Shown in pieces: positions 50,101 through 59,520 of a stretch of 64,000 bases of DNA (position 1 is its first letter; every line of letters starts with the position of its first letter). The stretch is from positions 183,459 through 247,458 of the forward strand of contig MU394114.1 in assembly GCA_022578605.1 (NCBI GenBank). Reading direction: 5' to 3'. The DNA is from Camillea tinctor (lineage: Eukaryota > Ascomycota > Sordariomycetes > Xylariales > Xylariaceae). The notes under the pieces were generated by a model. The model was not told where the DNA came from, did no database searches, and was given only the letters and a program-made list of their open reading frames with translations. The position numbers and the translations under genes were made by a program.

Positions 50101-53100
50101 CAGGCTCAGGGTTGTAAATAGCTAGTTAGTTAGTTAGTTTCATCGCCCGTCCCGGACGTAAAATATATCATCATCATCATTTAAGCTAACGTTTAAAAAA
50201 AACTATAAACTTATAATATAGTATTAAAAGCAATAAATAACGCTTAAATAAATATAATACTTATTTAAAAGCTTTAAATTAACACTTAAAAAAATAAAAA
50301 AATAATTAAAATTTATTTAAAATATAATATTTTTTTTTATTAAAAACTAAAAAAAACAAAAACTTAAAGTTTTTATATATATACGCAAAAAACTACATTT
50401 TTTAACGTTTTAATTAAAACCGTTTATAATACTAAACATATGCGTAATAAAAGTAAATAATATTACAGTTTACAACATATACATAAATAAAAAGTTTTTA
50501 TAAAACTTTTTTTTAAAATTAAAAAATTAAAAACTTAAACTAAAAAAAGTATATAAAAGCAACTTAAATGCAATTTATTAATTATAGCAACTTAAATATA
50601 AAAAAAAACATAATAAACTTAAATAACAAATTATAAATTAAGTTATAAACTATAAACTTAAAATATTAAACTTAAATAAACTTACTTATTAAGTAAAAAA
50701 TACTATAAATTTAATATTATTTAATATTTTTAATAACACTATATAAATAAACTAAAAAATATATATTAAGTTAAATTATTACATATTAAATTATTAAATA
50801 TTAATAAGCATTTTAAAAATTATATTGTTAAAACGCTTTAGTTTTATAAAAAACGCTTTATTAAAGTATTTTTAACTACTAATACTATATTAAATAACAC
50901 TTTTTTTTTTTTTAAATATAATAAAAAAAATAAAAAAATTTGCAAATTTTTTCTTTTATACCTTTAATAAAGTTAAAAAAGCATTAAATAAGCTTAAATA
51001 TAATAAAAAGCATAATACCGCTTAATAAAATAAAAAATGCGCAAAGCATATTAAAGCTTTATGCAAAGCAGTAAAAAAATGCTTACTTAAAAAAATAATT
51101 TAAAAACTAATAACTACTTAATATAAAGCTTTTAAAAAAGCTAAAAAAAAATATTAAAAAAAAAATTAATAAAGCAAATAATAATAAAAACATTTTTAAA
51201 ATCGTTAATTAATATAAGCTTAAAAATAACTTTTATTTTTTTTTTATATATATAATAGCTTAATAATTATAAACATTATAAATAAAATATAATTACTTTG
51301 AAATAAAATACTTATATTAAAAACAAATAAAAAAAATATTATTAACTTATAATAACTACTTATTTTTATAAATATAAACCTTTTTACACTTAAAAAAAAC
51401 TATAAAAAAATAAAAACATTTTTTTATAAAATTAGCATATTTTACTAAATAAAGCAAAGTTAATATGCATTTATATTACTAGCATTTTTTTAAAAAAAAA
51501 ATAAGTTTATAGCTTTTTTTTTATAAAAAGCATAGCTAATTATAAGCTTAATAATAAAAATGCTTTATAAAATATACTTAAAATATAAATACTACTTAAT
51601 ATATTTTTAAATAATTAAAGTAATAATGCTATTAAAAGTTAAAAAAAAAGATTTTATTATAATTAAATTTTAAAAGCTAATATTATTACTTTTTTATTTT
51701 AAAAAAAAACTAAAATGATTAATAATTAAATATATAATAAACTTAGCAATAAAAAAAAGCGTTATTTACTATTAATAATTTAAAGCTTTTTTTAAAAAAG
51801 CAACCGTTAACTTTATAGTTTATATTATATATAATATAAAAAAAGCGCTTAATAAAAAAAAGCATTACTTTTAATAATAAACGTATTTAAAGCATTTAAC
51901 GTAATTTTTAAAAAAAAATTTATTTTATGCCTATAAAAGCAAAAATAGTTAAATAACATAATTAAATAAATTAAATTTTACATAATAAACAAAAAAGTAA
52001 TAATTTGCATAAAAAATATTATAATTATACTTACTTTACTTTTTTATAAAGTACTGTAAAAAATTTTAATTTTATTTATATTATTTATGTTATATATTAA
52101 ACTAATTTTTAAAAAAAGCGCATTTAATATAAAGTTTAGCTATATAAACAATATAGCTATTTTTAAAGTAAAAAAATTAACTTAAAAATTTATAAAATAG
52201 TTAAAAAAAAACGTTAAAACTATTTTAAATTAAAAAAAGCATAATGCTTTTTTTTTTAACTTTACTAAATATAAATTTAAATATTTTTATAAAAAACATA
52301 ATATAAAAAAAAATTAATATAAGCTAAAAACTTTATTATATATTTTTTAAAAAAAGTAATTAAGTAGTTTAAAGTATATTTTAATTTTAAATTACGCTTT
52401 AAAAATTACGTTATAACTTAAAAAGTTAAAACATTTTAAGTAATTAATTACATTAAATACTTTAATAAAATAATTAAAAGCACTTTATTAAATAAAATAA
52501 TTAAAGTAATTAAAGCATATATAATATTAATAATAATATACACAATAAAAATATAATAACTTAAATATTATTAATAAAATACTTTAAAAAGCAAAATAGT
52601 ATATATTAATTATAAAGCTTAATTAATTATTTTTAATAAACTTTTTAAAATAGCAATTAAAATAACGCTATTAATATAAAAAATAATTAATATATTAATA
52701 CTTTATAAAAAGTTAAGCATTTTACTATTAAAAGTACTTTTTAAATAAATATATAATAAATATTTAGTTTAACTTAAAGCATTAAATTTTTAATATTTTT
52801 TAATAATAAAAGCAAACTTTAAAAATAACTTAAAAAAAACAAAACTATAAATAATAAACATACTAATTTTTTTATATTTATGCTTAAACCTTTTTAATAA
52901 AAGTTAGCTTAAAACCTTTTTTTTTTATTTTATAAAAAAAGCAGCAAAAATTATAAAATATAAATATTAACTTAAATACTTTTTTTTATTTAACTTAATT
53001 TTTTATTTAAATAAATTTAAAACTTTAAATATTTACATTAATTAAAAGTTTATAGCATATTAAAGCAATAAAAAACTACATTTTTTTTATAAACTTTTTA

Positions 53101-54139
53101 ATTAAGCAAAAATTTTTAATATAAAAATAGTTATTATGTAAAAAGCTATAAAATAAATAAAAATAAAATAATATAATATTATTTTTATTTTTATTGATTT
53201 TTATTTATATTTAAATAATATAGCAATAATTTAAAAACTTTTTAACTATTTTTTTAATAACTTTTAAGCTAATTTTATTACTTTTATAAAAACAATTAAT
53301 TATATTTGTTTTTTTATTTATATTATATAATAGTTTTTTAAATATAAAAATATTTTTAAAAACAAAAAAATAAACTAATAAGCTAAAAAAAGCGCTAATT
53401 TTAACTATTTTAACTACTTTTTTTTAACCTTTTTAAACTTTTTACTTTAATTTACACTTAACGCATTAATAAACTTAAAAAACATAACATTTTTATTAAG
53501 TAATAAATATAAAATACTTTTTATTTATATTAAAAATAAAAGCTACTTATAGTTTTTACTTTTAAAAAACTTATGCTTAATTGCTAAACTTTATATCGGC
53601 TTTTTACTAAACGTATAAATTATAATAACTTTACAAATTACTATTAACGCTTTAATTATTTTAAAGCAATTAATTGCTATATATACTAATATAATTAAAA
53701 ATAAAACTTTAATTATATTATAAAATGCTAGCATACTTAATACACGATATAAAAATTTAAAATCTGCTTAAAACGTAAATTTCGTTATTTAGTTAGCTAT
53801 AAAGGCCACTTTAACTTTATAACCTTTTTTACGCAAGTTAGCCTATATAAAAAATAAAAACCATAATGTAATTAATAAGTAAAGCTTATAAAAGTTAGCT
53901 ATAGTAAAGTAATTAACGTTATAAAAAAACACGGCTTAAATAAATAAAAAGCATAACTACAGTCCTTAAAAAAAAAAAGTAAAAAGATTTCTTTTGTTTA
54001 TTTTTAATACGCAAGTATAAAAAACCTACTTTTACTATTTTATAGTTTATATAGGCTTAAGGTATAATTAAGTACTATAATAGCTAGTTTAGCTCCAGCT
54101 CCTATACTAAACGTTAAATATATTATTATTATTATTTAT
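47164..54139 (+). mobile_element. Long LINE-like element, probably full length, with SINE S3 inside
   Basis: About 6.24 kb excluding the 737-bp SINE at 49444-50180. The 5' end begins CATCCACTCTCCCTCC and is comparatively C-rich for about 110 bp. The 3' end is about 150 bp shared with the SINE and ends in a (TTA)n tail. Target-site duplication TAGCAAAGCTT at 47153-47163 and 54140-54150. No LTRs or TIRs were seen. 5'-truncated copies exist at 37.5-42.1 kb and another long copy starts at 59521. No reverse-transcriptase motif could be read through the RIP damage, so the LINE class rests on tail, variable target duplication and 5' truncation. Confidence 0.7.
49444..50180 (+). mobile_element. SINE copy S3, well preserved, inside the long element
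   Basis: 737 bp, the least mutated copy along with S6. Begins AGCCACATGGCGCAGTGG; A box TGGCGCAGTGG at 49451-49461; B box AGTTCGAATCC at 49503-49513. Three perfect hairpins follow at 49559-49586, 49595-49610 and 49626-49644. The end subtype contains GTTAGTTAGTTAG, CGCCCGTCCCGGACG and an (ATC)n tail. Target-site duplication TTAAGCTAACGTT at 49431-49443 and 50181-50193. The equivalent position in the second long copy (61810-61822, TTAAGTAAACGTT) is empty. Confidence 0.93.
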
Positions 54140-54348
54140 TAGCAAAGCTTTAAAAAAAGCTAACTATAGTAAAGCGCTATTAGCGCAAAAAATTTTTTAT
54201 ATAATTTTTAACACGCAAATATAAAAATATAAGCCCTTTATTTTAGCCGTTTTATAGTCTATATAAGCTTAAGGTGTAATTAAATACCATAATAAATAGT
54301 TTAACTATAAGCTCCTGCATTAAACGTTAAATATATTATTATTATTAT

Positions 54349-55754
54349 ATAAGTATTATTTGCAAATAAGGGCACTTTTAGTTTTAATTAAATAAAGCAG
54401 TATATTTTATAAAAATGAAGCTTTATTGTATTTATACTTAGTTTAGTTATTTATTTATAAGTAAGTTATATAACTTTTTAAACAAAGTAAAGCATAAGGT
54501 TAATATTAAAAACATTAAAAAAATTAATAAGTTTTGTTATTATTGCTAAATTAAAAGCAAAGTATTTTAAAAGTTTAAGTTTAATTTTAAAAATTTTAAA
54601 ATAAATTTTAATTACGAAGTTATTATCGATATTATATATTTTAATAAAAAATTGGTTTTATATGTTATTAATGTAGTAATTAGCTTTTAAGTAGCTTGAT
54701 TTTTAAGAACTATTTTAATAAAGAAAACGTAAGAAGCTTTTAAAAAATGTTAAATTAATATTTATTTTAGTTTATTAAATGTTATTATATATAATATTAG
54801 GATTAATTTTAATAGCATTAAATTTTAAAACGAAGCTTAATTTATAAAAGTTATATATAAGTAAGTATTGATAAAGGCGCATTAGTTTATTAAAAAGGTC
54901 GAAAAGTATTATGAATTTATTTAAAAGGTATACGAAATTATTTTAAAAAAAGTATAAAGCTTTAAAATATTTTAATTATAAATGGCAATTAAAGCTATTA
55001 ACGATATAATAAACTTTAACGGCTTAATTTTTATATTTTTAGTTTTTAAAGCATACTTAAGAATTAATATAAATTTATTTTTAATACTTTTATAATTATA
55101 AAAAGTAATTGCAGTTTAAAAAGCAATAATAAAAGTTAAAAAAATTAAAGTATAAAAATTAGTAAGAAATGCTATAAATATTTAAAATAGTTTTAATATA
55201 TAAAAAACTTTATTAAGATTATTACTTTTAAGTAGTAACGTTTTAGTTTATAAGAAAAAAAGTAGGTAAAAAAAACTTTATAAAGTTTTAATAGTTATAA
55301 ATAAGAAAGTAATTATAACGTTTAACGCGTTAAGCGAAATTTTTACGTTTAAAAGCTTATATGTTAAGCTATAATTTAACTTTAAGAATTATAAAGTAAT
55401 TTTTAAGGAAAAATTAGATATTATATATATTTAAAACGTTATTTATATAAGTATAAAAGAAAAAAAACGATTTAGTTTTAATATTTAAACTTTAATTTAA
55501 AAGGAAAATTGTAACTTTTAAGAAACTATATAAAGTATTAAACTTTATAAAGCTAAACGTATTGTTTATAAATAATATTTTATAACTTATTATGTATAAT
55601 AAAGTAGTTTATTAAAATGTTATAGTATTTAAATTATAAATAGTTTAAAAAGTTAAAAAGAAAAATATAGTTGCTTTATATAAAAAGTTTAAACTAATAA
55701 TATAAAAATATAAAAACTTAAATAAAAAATTTATTATAATATATGCTTTAATTA
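54349..55754 (+). pseudogene. Ty1/copia-like retrotransposon, integrase remnant
   Basis: Continuation of the copia remnant. Readable + strand fragments: FCYYC (zinc-binding end of the integrase N-terminal domain), INFNYEVIIDIIYF with the first catalytic Asp, INIYFSLLNVIIYNIRINFN where the second catalytic Asp reads Asn (GAT to AAT), and VEKYYEFI with the conserved Glu near 54.9 kb. GLIFIFLVFKAYLRI corresponds to the fungal copia block usually seen as GLVPTLLVFGAYPR. Further on, LLLSSNVLVYKKKSR aligns with the post-integrase LPLNSEVLVWRE-type segment. In-frame stops are of RIP type. The remnant continues past the SINEs at 57340-57447 and 58213-58833. Confidence 0.75.
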
Positions 55755-57339
55755 AGCCACATAGCATAGTGGTTAAGCGCTTAATAAACATTAATGTAAA
55801 ATACTAATGTAATAGGTTTAAATTTTATTGTAGTTTAATTAACTATTTTTTTTTAAAGTATATATACTTTTTATTAGCTATTTATAGTTAATAAAAGCAC
55901 TATTAACAAAACTTTTTGCTAAATACTTACATTATTACTAGTTAATTGCTAATATATATATATACTTTATTAATATTTTAAAGTAATATTGTAAATAAAG
56001 CTATTAAGTAGCTAAAAAGCATTAATTAAATAGTAATGTTAATAACTAAAATATTTATTGTTAATAGCTTTACTAATAAGGTAATTATTGCTAATAACCT
56101 TACTATTGCTAACATTTTTTTTCCTATAAAGTAGCTTTTTATAAGGTGGCTTTTTGGCCACATGGCGCAGTAGTTAAGCGCTTAGCAAACATTAATGTAA
56201 AATATTAATGTAATAAGTTTAAATTCCATTATGGTTCAATTAATTATCCCTTTTTTTAAGGCATAATACTTTTTATTAGCTATTTTATAGCTAATAAAGC
56301 ACTACCGGCGAAACTTTTTGCTAAGTACTTACATTATTATTAGTTAATTGCCGACATATATATATATTTCGCTAACATTTTAAAGTAGCATTATAAATAA
56401 AGCTATTAAGCATTAATTAAATAAAAAATGTTAGTAATTAAAATATTTACTACTAATAGCTTTATTAATAAAGTATTTATTGCTAATAACTTTACTATTA
56501 TTAACACTTTTTTTTTATAAAGTATTATCGTTAACTTATATACTTTTTATTGCTAATACCTCTTTATTTAATAAAATAGCTATTATTAACTTACATATTT
56601 ATTGCTAACACTTTAATAAAGTATTTATTGCTAATAACCTTATTATTATTAATATTTTTTCTATAAAATAGCCTTTTATAAAATAACTTTTTATAAAGTG
56701 CTGTTATTAACTAATTAACCTTTAATAAAGCTTTAAAAAAAGCTAGTTAACGGTAAGGCGCTAACTTTCCAGTAGGTCGGCGCAGAGGATTTTTTATGTA
56801 ATTTTTAACATATAAGTACGAAGGTATAAATTCTTTACTTTAGCCGTTTTATAGTTTATACAGGCTTAAAGTTATAAATAACTAATTAGTTAGTTAGTTT
56901 ATCGCCCGCCTTAAACGTAAAATATATCATCATCATTATTATCATATAAGGTGGCTTTTTATAAGGTGCTGTCGCCGACCTACATACTTTTTTATTACCA
57001 ACACCTCTTTTTAATAAGGTAGCTGTTGCCGACCTACTTACTATCGCTAACTTTACCATCGCTAACACCCCCTATAAAGTAGCCTTTTATAAAGTAGCTG
57101 TTACTAACTAACCTTACTAGTAAAGCTTTAAAAAAAACTAATTAACAGTAAAGCGCTAACTTCTTAATTAACGCAAAAAATTTCCTATGTAAATTTTTAA
57201 CACGCAAGTACGAAAAACTTTAATAAAACTTTTTACTTTAGCTGTTTTATAGTTTATATAAGCTTAAAGTTATAAATAGTTAGTTAGTTAGTTAATTCCG
57301 CCCATTCCGGACATAAAATATATTATTATTATTATTATT
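55755..57339 (+). mobile_element. SINE copy S4, RIP-mutated, split by SINE S5
   Basis: Head AGCCACATAGCATAGTGG at 55755. Target-site duplication ATATGCTTTAATTA at 55741-55754 and 57340-57353. Its body is split at 56141-56155 by S5 and resumes at 56946 to its triplet tail at about 57319-57339. It ends with the GTTAGTTAGTTAG subtype 3' end. Excluding S5 it is about 0.8 kb. Confidence 0.88.
56156..56945 (+). mobile_element. SINE copy S5, nested inside S4
   Basis: 790 bp, begins GGCCACATGGCGCAGTAG. Exact 15-bp target-site duplication ATAAGGTGGCTTTTT at 56141-56155 and 56946-56960, derived from the SINE body itself. Moderately RIP-mutated; ends CGCCCGCCTTAAACG and an (ATC)n-type tail. Confidence 0.9.
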
Positions 57340-57447
57340 ATATGCTTTAATTATTTAAAAGGCAAGTTAAAAGTTAATAATAGTTTTAATATTAATGTTT
57401 TAATAGTAAAGTATAAAAATTATAATTTGTAACATTATAATAATATA
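57340..57447 (+). mobile_element. Copia remnant between SINE S4 and S6
   Basis: About 108 bp of AT-rich sequence, taken as host copia sequence because both flanks are SINE target duplications. Too short and mutated to show a domain. Confidence 0.5.
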
Positions 57448-58212
57448 GTCCACATGGCGCAGTGGTTAAGCGTCTGGCAGACATTAGTGTGGAATACTAA
57501 TGTAATGGGTTCGAATCCCATTGTGGTCCAACTAACCATCCCTTTTTCCAGGGCACACACACTTTTTATTGGCTATTTTATAGCTAATAAAAGCACTATC
57601 GGCGAAACTTTTCGCCGAGCACCCACATTATTGCCGGCTAATTGCCGGCATACACACATACCCCGCCAACATTCCAAAGTAGCACTGCAAATGGACCAAA
57701 AAGCATTAGCCAAATGGAAATGCCAGCGACCGAAATCTCCACTGCCGACAGCCTCACTAACAGGGTAACCGTCGCCAACAACCCTACCATCGCCAACACC
57801 TCCCTTTAATAGGGTAGCTGTCGTCGACCTACATACCTCTTATCGCTAACACCTCCCTATCCAATAGGGTAGCTGTCGTCGACCCACATACCTCCCATCG
57901 CCAACACCTCCCTCCAATAGGGTAGCTGTTGCCGACCCACACACCCATCGCCAACCCCACTATCGCTGACACCCCCTGCTGTCACTGACCAACCCACTGG
58001 CAAGGCCTTGGAGAAGGCTAGCCAACGGTAAGGCGCTAGCTACTAGCGCGGAAGATTTCTTATGTAATTTTCAACACGCAGGTACGGGGGCATAAGCCCC
58101 TTACTCCAGCCGTCCCATAGTCTATACAGGCTCAGGGTGTAACTAGATGCCATAGTAGATAGTTCAGCTATAAGCTCCCGCACTGGACGTTAAATATATC
58201 ATCATCATCATC
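57448..58212 (+). mobile_element. SINE copy S6, well preserved
   Basis: 765 bp. Head GTCCACATGGCGCAGTGG; consensus B box GGTTCGAATCC at 57508-57518. Same three hairpins and VNTR body; end subtype GCTCCCGCACTGGACG with an (ATC)n tail. Target-site duplication ATTATAATAATATA at 57434-57447 and 58213-58226. Confidence 0.92.
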
Positions 58213-58833
58213 ATCATTATAATAATATATATATAGTTAAAAACTTTAATATAATATGTAATTTTTGTATATTTATTATTAAAATTAAAAAATAAATATT
58301 TTAAAAAAACGATGTTATGTGTTATAAAGTTACTATATAGATTTGTAAAATTGGGTATATATTAGTTTGAGATATATTTAAAATATTATTAGTATAAATT
58401 AAATATAAAACCGTTAATTTTTAATTTTTATTTATTAATTATAAAAAAGGGATAACTTTTTAAGATAATGGGCTTATAAATTAATAATATGCTAAATATT
58501 AGTACTTTGAAATTTTTAAAGAAAGAAAATAAGGTATTAATTAAAGTAAATATTAAGGCATGCTTTTAAAAAATATTAAAAAACGAAGTAGTTAAAAATT
58601 TTAATAAATTGCGCTTAATAGTTTATAAAAAAAAGTACGGTATTTTAATTAAATAAAAAAGTTAAGCTAAAAAATTGAAATTATTAAAATTTAAAGCTTT
58701 TAATATAACTAAAAAATATGTAAAGTAAAAAGCTTAAAAAGCTTATATTTTTTTTTATTTATTAATTAAAAGCAGCTTTTAATTATTTAATAATTGCGCA
58801 ATATATAAAACTTAGCATTAAAAAAGTTAAGGT
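58213..58833 (+). pseudogene. Copia remnant after the integrase (start of RT region?)
   Basis: About 0.6 kb of RIP-degraded sequence between SINEs S6 and S7. A stretch reading LKFLKKENKVLIKVNIKACF may be the segment before the reverse transcriptase (a DELLKRGVFEVV-like block in the family), but this is a weak match. Assigned to the copia element mainly by continuity. Confidence 0.4.
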
Positions 58834-59520
58834 GGCCACATGGCGCAGTGGTTAAGCGCTTGGCAGACATTAGTATAAAATACTAATGTAATGGGTTCGA
58901 ATCCCATTGTGGTCCAACTAACCATCCCTTTTTCCAAGGCACACACACTTTTTATTGGCTGTTTATGGCCAATAAAAGCACTATCGGCAAAACTTTTCGC
59001 CGAGCACCCACATTATTGCCGGCTAATTGCCGGCATACACATATACCCCGCCAACATCCTAAAGTAGCACTATAAATGGACCAAAAAAAGCATTAGTTAA
59101 ATGGAAATGCCAGCGACCAAAAATCTCTACTGCTAATAGCCCCACTAACAGGGTAACTGTTGCCAATAACCCCACTATCGCTAACACCCCCTTCCCCACA
59201 GGGTAGCCTTTTATAAGGTAGCTTTTTACAGGGTGCTGTCGCCGACCCACACACTTTCCCATCGCTAACACCTCCTTATTTAATAAGGTAGCTGTCGTCG
59301 ACCTACATACCTTCCCATTGCTAACACCTTCCTATTTAATAGGGTAGCTGTCGTCGACCTACATACCTTCTCATTGCCAACACCTCCTTATTTAATAGGG
59401 TAGCTGTCGTCGACCTATATACCTCTTTATCGCTAACACCTCTTTATCTAATAGGGTAGCTGTTGTTAACCTACTTACTATTGCTAACTTTACTATCGCT
59501 AACACTCTTTATAAAGTAGC
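58834..59520 (+). mobile_element. SINE copy S7, 5' part, split by second long element
   Basis: Head GGCCACATGGCGCAGTGG with consensus B box; three hairpins; and an expanded VNTR of about four 56-bp units at about 59250-59475, each with a GTAGCTGTCGTCGACC core. It breaks at 59520 where the long element starts; the 3' part must lie beyond the window. Confidence 0.8.

Larger units (their letters stand above)
46451..54348 (+). mobile_element. SINE copy S2, split by the long LINE-like element
   Basis: 5' part 46451-47163 (tRNA-like head GCTTACATAGCGCAGTAG and hairpin/VNTR body) and 3' part about 54140-54348 (from TAGCAAAGCTT to the (ATT)n tail). The target-site duplication of the SINE itself is mutated but recognisable: ATAAGTGTTGTTTTGC at 46437-46452 and ATAAGTATTATTTGC at 54349-54363, differing by two G-to-A changes and one T. 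The long element at 47164-54139 is inserted between the two parts. Confidence 0.75.

Noticed and set aside
46451..54139. A single 7.7-kb element whose 5' end is the tRNA-like head, with the SINE as an internal-deletion derivative
   Set aside because: The sequence TAGCAAAGCTT occurs at both 47153 and 54140, and SINE sequence resumes after 54140. The long element is therefore inserted into a SINE and shares only the 3' end.
57454..57768. 104-codon open frame inside SINE S6
   Set aside because: Same reason: it lies entirely in the SINE and encodes translated hairpin and repeat sequence without conserved frame.
58834..58920. Functional nuclear tRNA genes in the AT-rich block
   Set aside because: A and B boxes are present but the anticodon region has about 9 extra nucleotides and no consistent cloverleaf; all copies continue into the SINE body.
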